DNA of 54,132 bases from Pauljensenia sp. (GCA_029983625.1 JASBZF010000001.1:1-54132); one strand, 5' to 3'; positions 1 through 8,803 are shown, counted from the stretch's first letter. Program-made: numbers and translations. The notes: generated by a model from the sequence alone, not told the origin.

Positions 1-1271
1 TGGACGTGCGTGAGGTGTCACCTCTTTTTAGGACAAAGCCGGTTCTTGCGCCGGGACAAAAATCCCAGGATGACTATTGGAATGCTGTTGTCCTGGCTTC
101 AACTGACTGTGCTCCGCGCGAAGTGCTCGCCCTCGCGCATGAACTGGAGTCTGCGGCTAAACGTGAACGCCTCGAACACTGGGGTCCACGCACTCTTGAT
201 ATTGACCTCATCGACTATGCGGGGATGCAAATACATGATGCGGACCTGATTCTTCCGCATCCGCGTGCCTATTGTCGGGCTTTCGTATTGGCACCCTGGT
301 CCGTCGTTGATCCGAAGGCACTCCTCGCTCAAGATCGTGTCGTTGATCTGCTGAAACAGGCTCCCGACAGAGGGGGCATCGTGGATGCGATTGAGGGGTG
401 GCTCAATGAGCCAGAGACGATCCTCGCGGAGTCGAATGCGCTTCTTTTACGTCAAGAGAAGAAAACCCAAGACAGGAAAACTCAGGAGAAGAAAACTGAG
501 GGATCTGCGTCGAAAGCGCTGAACTCAGGATCACTGACGCCACAAGCGCCTGCGTCCTCTTCTTCTGTGTGTGCGCATTCTTCCCCTGAGGGACTGGCAG
601 GAAAATCGCGTTTGGATGGTGTGCCAGAAGAATCCCGGAAGAGTCTTGCGCCCTCTCAGGATTGCCTTGATCTGGTGTGGCGGCAGCTGTGGGAAAAATG
701 GTCAGCTCCAATTGACGCGGCACATACGCCCCTCAGCGTCGCGACTGCACCTGTTGAAGTCCCTGCGGAGGAGGCGAATCGAAGCTACGAGGATGCAGAT
801 ACTGGAGCTGATGCTGGAGTCACAGATGAGGAAGTACACGTCCTTACCCCTATGCCCACCGAAACAGAGCCTGCCGTTAAGAAACCACGCTTGCCGTGGC
901 TTCCTCTGAACGGACACAAGGAAGCGCGCAGCAGCGCGGGCACCTCCCTACCGGAATCTGTGACAATCTCAGAGCGCTGTGACGACTCTGTGACTCTGTC
1001 ACGTCCGTCACGTACCCTTCCCACCTGGGATTTCGCCGGTTCGCGCGTGAGGATTGTTGACGAGGGCGCCACTTCCACTGCGGAGCCAGAAAAGACGACA
1101 AGCTCTGCTCCTGTGAGGCGTTCCATCATCGATCCGGGTCTACCGCACGACGCACTTCGAGGCCCCGCCCCGGATTCAGAACTGACGCGCACCGGGATCT
1201 TGCGCAAAGTGGTGGTGCGCCCTTCCGTTTCAGGTCCCATCACTGTGACAAGGGAACAGGACACACGATGA
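1..1271 (+). CDS. folK: 2-amino-4-hydroxy-6-hydroxymethyldihydropteridine diphosphokinase (HPPK), 5'-partial, with long C-terminal tail
   Basis: Folate pathway enzyme that pyrophosphorylates 6-hydroxymethyl-7,8-dihydropterin. The reading frame is already open at base 3, so the N-terminus lies outside the window. Visible HPPK hallmarks are GPRTLDIDLIDY (about residues 60-71 of the visible part) followed by LPHPR and AFVLAPW. The catalytic domain ends near visible residue 135. After it come about 285 residues that look disordered: K/Q/E-rich repeats, then Ser/Pro/Thr-rich and acidic stretches, with no recognised domain. Typical HPPKs are about 160-180 residues, so the tail is unusual. An upstream folB or a FolB-FolK fusion is possible but not visible. 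It overlaps the next gene by 4 bp (ATGA). Confidence 0.85.
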   Translation, partial: DVREVSPLFRTKPVLAPGQKSQDDYWNAVVLASTDCAPREVLALAHELESAAKRERLEHWGPRTLDIDLIDYAGMQIHDADLILPHPRAYCRAFVLAPWSVVDPKALLAQDRVVDLLKQAPDRGGIVDAIEGWLNEPETILAESNALLLRQEKKTQDRKTQEKKTEGSASKALNSGSLTPQAPASSSSVCAHSSPEGLAGKSRLDGVPEESRKSLAPSQDCLDLVWRQLWEKWSAPIDAAHTPLSVATAPVEVPAEEANRSYEDADTGADAGVTDEEVHVLTPMPTETEPAVKKPRLPWLPLNGHKEARSSAGTSLPESVTISERCDDSVTLSRPSRTLPTWDFAGSRVRIVDEGATSTAEPEKTTSSAPVRRSIIDPGLPHDALRGPAPDSELTRTGILRKVVVRPSVSGPITVTREQDTR

Positions 1272-1756
1272 CGCCGCTATCGTGGCTTCGTCTTCTCGGC
1301 CTTGCCTGTCTCACCGCAACCCTCACCGGGGTTGCGAGTTTCGCCCTCGTTTCTGCGGGCGGATCGCCGCTGCTCATCGCCCCACTTCTGGCCCCGCTTT
1401 TCGCTCTTTTCGGTCTGCTGCTCGGCTGGGCTGGCCTGCACGTGCGACGTTTTAAAGACCATAAACGCACCTGGGTGACGCCGCTTGCGGCAATGCGTAT
1501 CGCAATTGCCGCACGAGCTTCCGGCTACGTCGCCTCGGTGGCGACGGGCGTATTAGCGGGCGTGTTGTGTGCCAGTTTAGGACGTGTGGAAGCACCACTG
1601 ATGGCATCTAATGCCCTCGCTTCCGGCCTCGCATGTGCGGGTTCCCTCTGGTGGTGCCTCGTCGCTGTGGTCGTGGAACGCTGGTGTATCGCAGATATCG
1701 ATGAGGATTCAGACGATCCCGGTGAGGTCGCGCGCCCAAGTGCCAGTCCCGCGTAG
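1268..1756 (+). CDS. DUF3180-family membrane protein
   Basis: A 162-residue membrane protein with four hydrophobic segments (about residues 5-28, 34-55, 75-100 and 108-135) and a short charged C-terminus. A small hydrophobic protein directly downstream of folK is the standard actinobacterial setting of DUF3180, and size and layout fit. Its function is unknown. The start overlaps the folK stop by 4 bp (ATGA), so translation is probably coupled to the folate operon. The family call rests on context plus topology rather than on a motif. Confidence 0.7.
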   Translation: MTPLSWLRLLGLACLTATLTGVASFALVSAGGSPLLIAPLLAPLFALFGLLLGWAGLHVRRFKDHKRTWVTPLAAMRIAIAARASGYVASVATGVLAGVLCASLGRVEAPLMASNALASGLACAGSLWWCLVAVVVERWCIADIDEDSDDPGEVARPSASPA

Positions 1757-1839
1757 AGTCCACAAGCTTTCGCCCTCGCATATGCACTTTCAGCTCTCTG
1801 AGCGTCCGTGACTTCAGCAGCTCTTTCGAGGAGGAGATC

Positions 1840-2526
1840 ATGACGCGACAACCAGGTCGCTCCCATTCACAGTCGTCACGTCAACGTCGTCGCCTGTGGG
1901 CCCGACGCATCATCACGGGATTGGGGCTCCTTGCCATTGTGGCACTGCTGATCTGGGGAATCGTCAGCCTTGTTCTTTTCTTTGTCGGTGGTGCAGCATC
2001 GGCCAATGAGGAGCCGCAATCGCTTGAGACACTTAAGGTGCAGACCATCCAATCAGGGGATGAAGTTCTTGAACTGGGCAGTGATCAGACGATCACTCGC
2101 GACGGAATCGTCTCAGAAAGCGAAGGGGTCATCATCCCCACCTGTGCGTCCGCAGCTCTTCACTACACGCTGACAGCTTCCCAGACGAAGGTCGGTGAGG
2201 GTGAAACACTGTCCGTCTCTGTAGAGAACACGGGGGAGGTTGCCTGCATGATCCACGCGGGCGCCTGGGGTGTGCGCATTGTGTCCGGCGAGGACACAAT
2301 GTACGACTCACGTGCCTGTGACACTTACGATCCGAAAGCGACACCCCTCCTGTTAGCGCCGGGTATGTCCTGGAGTGGAACCCTGAACTGGGATGGTCAC
2401 GTCTACTCTGAGGGCTGCGTAGCACCCGCTGAGGTAGTGAACGCTGAGGCGGGCACCTACCGGGCGATTCTCATGTCCGAAGACCGGCAAATCGGTGAGG
2501 AAGTCGTCTTTGAGGTGCTTGCCTGA
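1840..2526 (+). CDS. Membrane-anchored extracytoplasmic protein of unknown function
   Basis: A 228-residue protein with a strongly basic N-terminus (about residues 1-27), one transmembrane helix (about 28-52) and an outside domain of about 175 residues. That domain holds three cysteines and a beta-rich sequence such as ALHYTLTASQTKVGEGETLSVSVENTG, which resembles immunoglobulin-like or DUF-type domains. A good ribosome binding site (GAGGAG, centred near 1831) precedes the ATG. It follows the folK-DUF3180 pair after an 83-bp gap and may belong to the same transcript. I do not recognise a specific family. Confidence 0.7.
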   Translation: MTRQPGRSHSQSSRQRRRLWARRIITGLGLLAIVALLIWGIVSLVLFFVGGAASANEEPQSLETLKVQTIQSGDEVLELGSDQTITRDGIVSESEGVIIPTCASAALHYTLTASQTKVGEGETLSVSVENTGEVACMIHAGAWGVRIVSGEDTMYDSRACDTYDPKATPLLLAPGMSWSGTLNWDGHVYSEGCVAPAEVVNAEAGTYRAILMSEDRQIGEEVVFEVLA

Positions 2527-2580
2527 ACCCTACGCTATTCAGACTTCCACGCTCCTTGCGAGCTGAGCTTCCCTGAGAAG

Positions 2581-3651
2581 TCACCAGCCGACGATACCGC
2601 TGGCCGCCATCTGAGCTTGATGATCCAAATTGTCGCGAATGAGTTTGGCCCGGTAGGGGCCGATCCCTTCGATCCCTTGCAAATCCTCGACGCTTGCAGC
2701 GCGCAGCTCCTGGAAACTCGGCCAATGAGAAGAGACTTCTTTGATGACGCTCCACGGAAGATGCGGGACAAGTGAAAGCGCACGAATCCCACGCGGTTGA
2801 ATATCACGATCAAGATCAGCGACCTCGAAAACGGCAAGCCCCAACACTTTCGCAATCGCACTCAGATCAACGAGCTTGTCGCCGCCGAGTTCAGAAAGAT
2901 GCTGATCCACCGAAGCAATCGAGGACGCATTGCGAATGTAATCGCGTAGGACAAGTGCGCGTTCTGAAGCAGAACCACGCACAAGATCGTCAACTTGCAG
3001 GGCGAGGAGCCGACCCTCGGAGCCGAGCTCTTCAAGATAGCCGTTAATTTCAGAGGTAATGCGTCGAATCATCTCCATCCGCTGAACAACTGTCGCAACA
3101 TCGCGAATCGTCGCAGAATCACGCATTTCCAAAACCGTGAGCGTCTGAAGAACCTCATCAAGACGCTGCGAATAACGATCGAGGGTATCAACCGCCAGAT
3201 TGGCGCGCGCCAGCAAGGACTCCGGCTCTTCCACGAGACGGTGACATTCACCCACATAAACGGAGATCATTTTCATGGAGGCAGACAAAGACAACACAGG
3301 AAGATGGGTCTGACGTGCTGTCCTCTGAGCGGTTCGATGCCGCATTCCTGATTCATCCGTGGGGATCGATGCATCGGGCAAAAGCTGGACATTAGCCTTT
3401 CGTATCCTCATATTCTCAATATCGAGAACAACCGCCCCATCCATCTTGCACAATTCGCGCAGACGTGAAGCGGTGAAATCCACATCCAAATCAAAACCAC
3501 CCGAACAGATCGCCTCAACCTCTGGCGTATAACCCAAAACAATGAGACCACCCGTGTGTGAACGCTGAATCCGTTCGAGGCCCTCACGTAGAGCAGTACC
3601 GGGGGCGACGGCCGCAAGAGCCTGCCTGAGGATCACCGAATCGGATGTCAC
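2581..3651 (-). CDS. disA: DNA integrity scanning protein DisA, diadenylate cyclase
   Basis: Makes c-di-AMP from two ATP and scans DNA for damage. The DAC domain (about residues 1-145) carries the catalytic DGA (about 71-73) and RHRTA (about 104-108) motifs. A helical spine follows, and a C-terminal helix-hairpin-helix DNA-binding segment (LQGIEGIGPYRAKLI). Length (356 aa) is normal. The longest reading frame starts at a GTG at 3669, but that has no good ribosome binding site. The GTG at 3651 has AAGGAAGG seven bases upstream and gives the usual N-terminus, so I chose it. It lies just downstream of radA on the same strand, the conserved radA-disA arrangement. Confidence 0.93.
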   Translation of the reverse strand: MTSDSVILRQALAAVAPGTALREGLERIQRSHTGGLIVLGYTPEVEAICSGGFDLDVDFTASRLRELCKMDGAVVLDIENMRIRKANVQLLPDASIPTDESGMRHRTAQRTARQTHLPVLSLSASMKMISVYVGECHRLVEEPESLLARANLAVDTLDRYSQRLDEVLQTLTVLEMRDSATIRDVATVVQRMEMIRRITSEINGYLEELGSEGRLLALQVDDLVRGSASERALVLRDYIRNASSIASVDQHLSELGGDKLVDLSAIAKVLGLAVFEVADLDRDIQPRGIRALSLVPHLPWSVIKEVSSHWPSFQELRAASVEDLQGIEGIGPYRAKLIRDNLDHQAQMAASGIVGW

Positions 3652-3688
3652 AGTCTCGCCTTCCTTCACGTCGGCTTCGCAATGAATT

Positions 3689-5059
3689 TTACGGCAGCGC
3701 CGCCCGGATCGCGGTCGCGAGATCAGAAACGGTCAAGACGCTCAGACCTTCGATACGAGGAAGATCCTGCGCGCCCTTTGCCGGCACAATAGCGCGAGTA
3801 AATCCCAAACGAGCAGCTTCTTGCAGACGACGACCCACACCGGTTGAGGCGCGAATCTCCCCAGTTAACCCAATTTCACCAATCACCACAGTTCCAGGGC
3901 GAGGAACGATCTGTTCACGCGCCGTGACAACAGCAATCGCGATCGCAAGATCAAGCGCGGGCTCACTGCTTTTTGCCCCACCGACGGTTGAGACATACAC
4001 GTCGCAGGAAGACACATCAAGATTGAGCCTGGCTTGAAGGACAGCGAGAATCATCGCGACACGGGAATGATCGACCCCCGAGGTGGTTCTCCTTGGCGAT
4101 CCCGCAGCGCTCGCGGCGACGAGGGCTTGGATTTCGGTGGGCATCGGGCGACGCCCCTCCAATGAGACTGTTACGCAGGTTCCGGGAACATTCGCTGAGG
4201 ATCCCGACAGGAAAAGCCCCGAAGGGTCGGGAACTTCACGGATCCCAGATTCTATGAGTTCAAAGCAACCGACCTCGTCAGTGGGACCGTAGCGGTTCTT
4301 CACCGCGCGCAAAAGACGCAGGCGTGAATGTCGATCGCCCTCAAATTGGCACACAACATCGACAAGATGCTCCAAGACGCGAGGCCCTGCAATACCGCCG
4401 TCCTTCGTGACATGACCGACAAGAAGTACCGGCAGATCACGCTCTTTCGCAGCGCGAATCAGACCGGCGGCAACCGCGCGCACTTGAGCAACGCCACCGG
4501 CTCCGCCCTCGACCTGAGGTGAAGAAATAGTCTGCACAGAATCGACAATGAGAAGCGAAGGGGAGACGGCCTCCACATGGCCGAGCAAAGAGGCGAGATC
4601 GTGATCTTCGGCGAGGAGAAGACGCTCATCGAGGGCGCCGATACGCATGGCACGTGCCTTTACCTGAGAAGAAGATTCCTCGCCGGTGACATAGAGAACG
4701 GGACCGCAGTCCTGGCTTACGGAAGCGGCACGTGCGGCCACATCAAGAAGGAGTGTTGACTTTCCCACTCCGGGTTCACCGGCGAGTAACACAACGGCAC
4801 CGGGGACTATGCCCCCACCGAGAACACGATCCAATTCCCCGAGGCCGCTTGGACGTGAGCGCGCGCGATCACCGTCAACATCTGCGATGGGAAGCGCCGG
4901 ACGACGTGGGGGAATCGCAACGGTGCCCCCTGCAATTGCGCCGTCAGATGCGTTCTCTTCCACGGTGCCCCATGCGGAGCACTCTCGACACTGACCCGAC
5001 CACTTCGGACTGGTCCAGCCGCATTCAGTGCAGCGGTAGATCGTCTTTGCCTTCGCCAT
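3689..5059 (-). CDS. radA: DNA repair protein RadA (Sms)
   Basis: RecA-related ATPase and helicase that processes recombination intermediates. In order there is an N-terminal zinc ribbon (CTEC...CREC, residues 10-27), a Walker A motif GEPGVGKS (about 94-101), the RadA signature KNRYG in the middle, and a C-terminal Lon-protease-like domain. At 456 aa the length is typical. It is cotranscribed with disA, whose chosen start lies 37 bp downstream. RadA is also needed for chromosomal integration during natural transformation in several bacteria, which is relevant to the octamer reported for this window. Confidence 0.95.
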   Translation of the reverse strand: MAKAKTIYRCTECGWTSPKWSGQCRECSAWGTVEENASDGAIAGGTVAIPPRRPALPIADVDGDRARSRPSGLGELDRVLGGGIVPGAVVLLAGEPGVGKSTLLLDVAARAASVSQDCGPVLYVTGEESSSQVKARAMRIGALDERLLLAEDHDLASLLGHVEAVSPSLLIVDSVQTISSPQVEGGAGGVAQVRAVAAGLIRAAKERDLPVLLVGHVTKDGGIAGPRVLEHLVDVVCQFEGDRHSRLRLLRAVKNRYGPTDEVGCFELIESGIREVPDPSGLFLSGSSANVPGTCVTVSLEGRRPMPTEIQALVAASAAGSPRRTTSGVDHSRVAMILAVLQARLNLDVSSCDVYVSTVGGAKSSEPALDLAIAIAVVTAREQIVPRPGTVVIGEIGLTGEIRASTGVGRRLQEAARLGFTRAIVPAKGAQDLPRIEGLSVLTVSDLATAIRAALP

Positions 5060-5109
5060 GTGTGAAGCCTAAGGGTGGGCATAGGCATCTGCGACACACT
5101 GCGGGATGA

Positions 5110-5793
5110 CTAGGGACGATTGGCGAAATATTCGAGCAAACGGGCATCGCCGGACACAATGATAATGTCCTCAGGGTTGATGCGCGTCTTCGCAGTCGCG
5201 TAGGTAAAAGGCGTTCCCGGTCGTAAAACGCCCAGGAGATTCACGCCGTAGCGCCCTCGCAAATCCAGATCTGCCACCGTGAAGCCCTGTACTTCTTTCG
5301 GTGGACGAAGCTTCATAATCGCGAAGCCGTCCTTTTCCATTTCGATGTAGTCAATCATTCGACCACCGACGAGGTGAGCCGTGCGCTGACCCGCGTCGAA
5401 TTCAGGATAAACAACGTGGTGAGCGCCGATCCTCTTCAGGATTCGACCGTGTTCCCGAGAGATCGCTTTTGCCCAGATCGATCCCATCCCCATATCGACA
5501 AGATTCGCCGTGATCAGCACTGAAGATTCCAGCGAGGATCCGGCACCGACCACTGCGGCGCGGAACTCTCGGGCTCCGAGCTGTTCCAGGGCCTCCACTG
5601 AGGTCGCATCCGCTTCGACGAGGGGGAACCTTCCTGCGAATGCTTGAACGCGCGCGGGGTTCTTTTCAACGGCGAGGATTTCATATCCGAGCTTGTCGAG
5701 CGTGACCGCGACCGCTGAACCGAAGCGACCGAGTCCGATAACGAGTGTTCCAGAGGTCAGTTCGCGCATATCCTCGTGAGCCATGAGCGTCAT
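5110..5793 (-). CDS. KtrA/TrkA-type potassium uptake regulatory subunit (RCK protein)
   Basis: Cytoplasmic gating subunit for the adjacent potassium transporter. It has an N-terminal Rossmann RCK_N domain with the nucleotide-binding motif GLGRFGSAVA and the acidic base-binding residue in AVEKN, followed by an RCK_C domain (about residues 145-220: VQGFTVADLDLRGRYGVNLLGV). At 227 aa this is the single-RCK KtrA/KtrC type rather than the tandem TrkA type. The transporter gene lies 87 bp upstream on the same strand, so the two probably form an operon. A second in-frame ATG at 5784 is an alternative start. Confidence 0.88.
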   Translation of the reverse strand: MTLMAHEDMRELTSGTLVIGLGRFGSAVAVTLDKLGYEILAVEKNPARVQAFAGRFPLVEADATSVEALEQLGAREFRAAVVGAGSSLESSVLITANLVDMGMGSIWAKAISREHGRILKRIGAHHVVYPEFDAGQRTAHLVGGRMIDYIEMEKDGFAIMKLRPPKEVQGFTVADLDLRGRYGVNLLGVLRPGTPFTYATAKTRINPEDIIIVSGDARLLEYFANRP

Positions 5794-5880
5794 TATGCCC
5801 CGAAGATTCCGATGTGTACCTCTTCTGCCTCAGAACACGCCCCTTCCTCGCCCTCGGCAACAATGGCAGCCTGTGTTGCT

Positions 5881-7425
5881 CTAGCCGATGATGGGGCGTT
5901 CTTCGGGCATACGGATCACGCGCGAACGATCACGTAGCGCTAAAGCTGCGGCCATTGTCATAGAGCCGGTTCGCCCGGCGAACATGAGGACAATGAGCAC
6001 GTACTTACCCAGGGGAGGCAGTGTCGGAGTAATACCGGTTGAGAGGCCGACCGTTGCGAAAGCGGAGATCGTTTCAAAGAGAATCGTGTCGAGTGAGTAG
6101 TTCGTGAGAGTGAGGAGAATCAGAACAGCAATAGTGACCAGTGTCATTCCGAGCAGTGCGACGGCAACTGAGAGACGCACAACCGAGGGCGGAATCCGTC
6201 TGCCGAAGGTCTCGATATCGCGATCGCCCCGCGCTTCAGCAACAACAGCAAGAACAAGGACCGCGAAAGTCGTGACTTTAATGCCACCTGAAGTGGAGGC
6301 AGAACCTCCGCCAATCATCATGAGAACATCTTGAACGAAGTGTGTTTGCGGCCTCATCACGCCGATGTCGAGGGCCGACAGTCCTGAGGAACGCGAATTG
6401 ACACCCGCGAGCATAATATTGAGCACGCGCGTTGAAGTGTCGAGTGAACCCAAAGTGAGTGGGTTCGTCCATTCGGTAAGAGCAAACATCACTGTTCCCG
6501 CAAGCGCCAAGATCGCATAGACGGACAAAGTGAGTTTCGTGTGCAGTGCCCATTTCCCCGGTGTACGCCAGCGGGCGGCGAGATCTTGAATGACGGGAAA
6601 GCCGACCGCGCCCACGAAGGTGCCTAAGATGATGGGGGCGAGGAGCCACCAGTCAGACACATGAGGGGCGAGGCCGCCAACGAGGATCACGAAGCCCGCA
6701 TTGTTAAACACGGAAATCGCCATGAACATGGCCTCCCAAGCGGCTTTGCCCAGAGGTTCACCCAGGGTCAGGAAGCGGGGGAGGAAAACGAGGAAAAGGA
6801 GAGATTCTGCGGTGAGCGAGGTTGCGATTACCGCTTTGAGAAGAGAAGAGATTTGCCCAAGACCATCCGATTTTGTCTCCTGAGCGGCAAGCATCCTCTG
6901 GGTCAGACCGAGTCGGCGCGACACTGCGAAACCGAGAATAGAGGCAAGAGTCATTACGCCCAGGCCGCCGATCATGATGCCGCAGGCGATGACACCTTGA
7001 CCGAACATTGTCCAGCTTGTCGCCGTTTCTACCGTAGTCAAGCCTGTGATGCACACTGCGGACACAGCGGTGAAAAGAATATCGACAAAGGACACCGGTC
7101 GCTGTGGGATGGTCGCGATCGGCAGGCTCAGAAGCGAAGTGATGATCGCAATAATGAGTGCGAACACGCCAACAGCAAGACGTGCGGGCGCGTAGCGGGC
7201 TTGGTGAACGAACCAGGCACGGAAACGATCACGAAGAGTGTCTTTCGGTGTGCGCGGATCCCCTTGCTCTTCTCGGCGCATCAGTCCTGAATGAGTAACC
7301 TCGCGTGTCTTTTCCTTGGATGAAAAAGGGAAACGAGGGTCGCGCTCGTCATCGTATGCAGCTGTGTCGAGGGGCAGGTCGCTCGGCTTTTCGTGCTGCA
7401 CCACAGGCCCGTCCTTCCTTCGCAT
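5881..7425 (-). CDS. KtrB/TrkH-type potassium transporter
   Basis: Membrane K+ (or Na+-coupled K+) uptake subunit. About 70 hydrophilic residues precede the first membrane segment. Pore-loop glycine signatures of the SKT superfamily are visible: NNAGF, GVNSRSSGLS, GGGSASTSGGIK and FATVGLSTG. The open frame extends upstream to a TTG at 7563. The ATG at 7425 is preceded by AAAGG at 5-nt spacing and gives 514 aa, close to family length, so I use it. It pairs with the RCK protein immediately downstream and is divergent from the HTH gene. Confidence 0.87.
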   Translation of the reverse strand: MRRKDGPVVQHEKPSDLPLDTAAYDDERDPRFPFSSKEKTREVTHSGLMRREEQGDPRTPKDTLRDRFRAWFVHQARYAPARLAVGVFALIIAIITSLLSLPIATIPQRPVSFVDILFTAVSAVCITGLTTVETATSWTMFGQGVIACGIMIGGLGVMTLASILGFAVSRRLGLTQRMLAAQETKSDGLGQISSLLKAVIATSLTAESLLFLVFLPRFLTLGEPLGKAAWEAMFMAISVFNNAGFVILVGGLAPHVSDWWLLAPIILGTFVGAVGFPVIQDLAARWRTPGKWALHTKLTLSVYAILALAGTVMFALTEWTNPLTLGSLDTSTRVLNIMLAGVNSRSSGLSALDIGVMRPQTHFVQDVLMMIGGGSASTSGGIKVTTFAVLVLAVVAEARGDRDIETFGRRIPPSVVRLSVAVALLGMTLVTIAVLILLTLTNYSLDTILFETISAFATVGLSTGITPTLPPLGKYVLIVLMFAGRTGSMTMAAALALRDRSRVIRMPEERPIIG

Positions 7426-7511
7426 ATCAGCCTTTGAACGACACAAGATTACGGACAGTGACTCAGGAGGGGCCGCCGGTATCCGAGAAGAAAGATTTCC
7501 CCCTTCCGAAG

Positions 7512-7542
7512 TTGCCGATGAAGTGCCCTCAGCCACTAGTAT
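7512..7542 (+). promoter_or_regulatory. Candidate promoter of the HTH gene
   Basis: TTGCCG at 7512-7517 and TAGTAT at 7537-7542 with a 19-nt spacer, in the 183-bp gap between the divergent transporter and HTH genes. The start of transcription would fall about 60 nt before the HTH start. The spacer is slightly long. Confidence 0.35.
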
Positions 7543-7608
7543 GACGTGAAGCGGGTGAATCAAGGGCGCAGGGTTCTCGGTCCCGCGTGAATGACTTCAG
7601 GAGTGTTC

Positions 7609-7827
7609 ATGGATCGAAAGTCCGCACCCCGTTTCATGACGGTGTCCGAGGTGGCGGAACTCATGCGCGTATCAAAAATGACCGTGTACCGCCTGATTCA
7701 TTCTGGAGACATGCCTGCGATTCGGGTGGGAAAGAGCTTCCGCGTTCCAGAAGCTGCTGTCGGTGCGCTCATTGCATCGGGTCTTGCCGATCACACAGAT
7801 GAAGCTGCGGCCGGGATCGGCGGCTGA
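7609..7827 (+). CDS. Small helix-turn-helix DNA-binding protein (excisionase-fold, MerR-like)
   Basis: A 72-residue protein dominated by one winged-helix domain: MTVSEVAELMRVSKMTVYRLI, then the wing region with IRVGKSFRVPEAAV. This is the excisionase/BldC-like fold common in actinobacterial housekeeping regulators. The ATG at 7609 has CAGGAG at proper spacing; an upstream in-frame ATG at 7591 lacks one. The gene just upstream of the bTHX-type ribosomal gene is usually of this kind in Actinobacteria, so a chromosomal regulator is more likely than a phage excisionase. Its target is unknown. Confidence 0.82.
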   Translation: MDRKSAPRFMTVSEVAELMRVSKMTVYRLIHSGDMPAIRVGKSFRVPEAAVGALIASGLADHTDEAAAGIGG

Positions 7828-7926
7828 AGCGAGTAGAATAGCTGATGCTATGCCCGACCGGGCATGAACGACGAGCGGTGGTAACCTTACGCCGCACATC
7901 TTTTTCATACACGAGGGAGGAACCCC

Positions 7927-8025
7927 ATGGGCTCCGTGATCAAGAAGCGCCGCAAGCGCATGGCAAAGAAGAAGCACCGCAAGCTGCTGCGCAAGACCCG
8001 TCACCAGCGTCGCAACAAGAAGTAA
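7927..8025 (+). CDS. bTHX/AURKAIP1-COX24-type small ribosomal protein, 32 codons
   Basis: A tiny, very basic protein: MGSVIKKRRKRMAKKKHRK, then LLRKTRHQRRNKK and TAA. This pattern is the actinobacterial 30S bTHX (AURKAIP1/COX24 domain) protein, often missed by gene callers. A GAGGGAGG ribosome binding site lies 6 nt before the ATG. More than half of the residues are Lys or Arg, consistent with rRNA binding. It follows the HTH gene as in other Actinobacteria and ends directly before a strong hairpin terminator. Confidence 0.92.
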   Translation: MGSVIKKRRKRMAKKKHRKLLRKTRHQRRNKK

Positions 8026-8032
8026 GTGTTGC

Positions 8033-8060
8033 AAAGGCCCGACCCTTCGGTCGGGCCTTT
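8033..8060 (+). terminator. Hairpin terminator after the bTHX gene
   Basis: A perfect 12-bp stem, AAAGGCCCGACC pairing with GGTCGGGCCTTT around a CTTC loop, starting 8 bases after the stop codon. The 3' side ends in TTT but has no long T tract. Confidence 0.8.
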
Positions 8061-8110
8061 CGCTTGTGTGAAACAGGAGACGAGGGGCGTACACGTGGGA
8101 AACTAGAGGC

Positions 8111-8779
8111 ATGATCTGGACGAAAATCCACGTGATGCGCCACGGTGAAGTCAATAATCCAAAAGGCGTGCTCTACGGCCGCCTCCCCGGTTTCCCACTG
8201 ACTGAACTCGGCACAGCGATGGCTGAAAAAGCTGCGGAACACCTGCGTGACGCCGGAGCGGATATTAGCGCGGTGATTGCCTCTCCGCTCCTGCGCGCCC
8301 AGCTCACCGCCGCCCCCACGGCTCGCGCCTACGGACTCCCGATTCTTTCAGACCCGCGCCTCATTGAAGCGGACAATATTTTCGAGGGCGAGGCAGTGAA
8401 TTCTGATCGTGCGATTTTCTTCAGACCCGAAAACTTCAAGTACTACACGAATCCCTTGCGCCCAAGCTGGGGGGAACCCTATGCGCAGATCGCGGCACGG
8501 ATGAGTGCAGCACTCTCTTCTGCTGTGCGGATCGCGAAAGGGCGAGAAGCACTCCTTGTCTCGCATCAAAGTCCGATTACGATCCTCACCCGATTCGCCC
8601 GCAAACAGCCTCTCGCTCACGCGCCGTGGTTACGCCACTGTTCGCTTGCTTCGCTGACGACATTCGAGTTCGTTGATTCGACACTCGTAGCGATCAGATA
8701 CTGCGAACCGGCGGCGGACCTTCTGACCCAAGCACAGGACATGACTCCGGGTGACTCAGCGGCAACACTGAAACGCTGA
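8111..8779 (+). CDS. Histidine phosphatase family (phosphoglycerate mutase-like) protein
   Basis: A 222-residue member of the histidine phosphatase superfamily. The phospho-accepting RHG motif is in VMRHGEV (residues 8-14) and a second catalytic histidine in LLVSHQSPI. The fold is complete, but the substrate cannot be inferred. No well-spaced ribosome binding site is seen. GAAACT lies 6 nt before the ATG, so this may be one of the leaderless starts in the window. Its downstream neighbour is convergent. Confidence 0.85.
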   Translation: MIWTKIHVMRHGEVNNPKGVLYGRLPGFPLTELGTAMAEKAAEHLRDAGADISAVIASPLLRAQLTAAPTARAYGLPILSDPRLIEADNIFEGEAVNSDRAIFFRPENFKYYTNPLRPSWGEPYAQIAARMSAALSSAVRIAKGREALLVSHQSPITILTRFARKQPLAHAPWLRHCSLASLTTFEFVDSTLVAIRYCEPAADLLTQAQDMTPGDSAATLKR

Positions 8780-8803
8780 CACTGAGCGCAACTCAGTGTG
8801 TCC

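Noticed and set aside
6661..7290. 209-codon open frame opposite the potassium transporter
   Set aside because: Composition (His/Glu/Arg-rich, no domain) is that of an antisense shadow of a clear membrane-protein gene.
7426..7563. N-terminal extension of the KtrB-type transporter from a TTG
   Set aside because: It is not conserved in pattern, lacks a ribosome binding site, and would cover the candidate promoter of the divergent HTH gene.
7609..7827. Phage excisionase gene
   Set aside because: The fold matches, but there is no integrase, att site or other phage gene, and the bTHX neighbour points to a chromosomal actinobacterial regulator.
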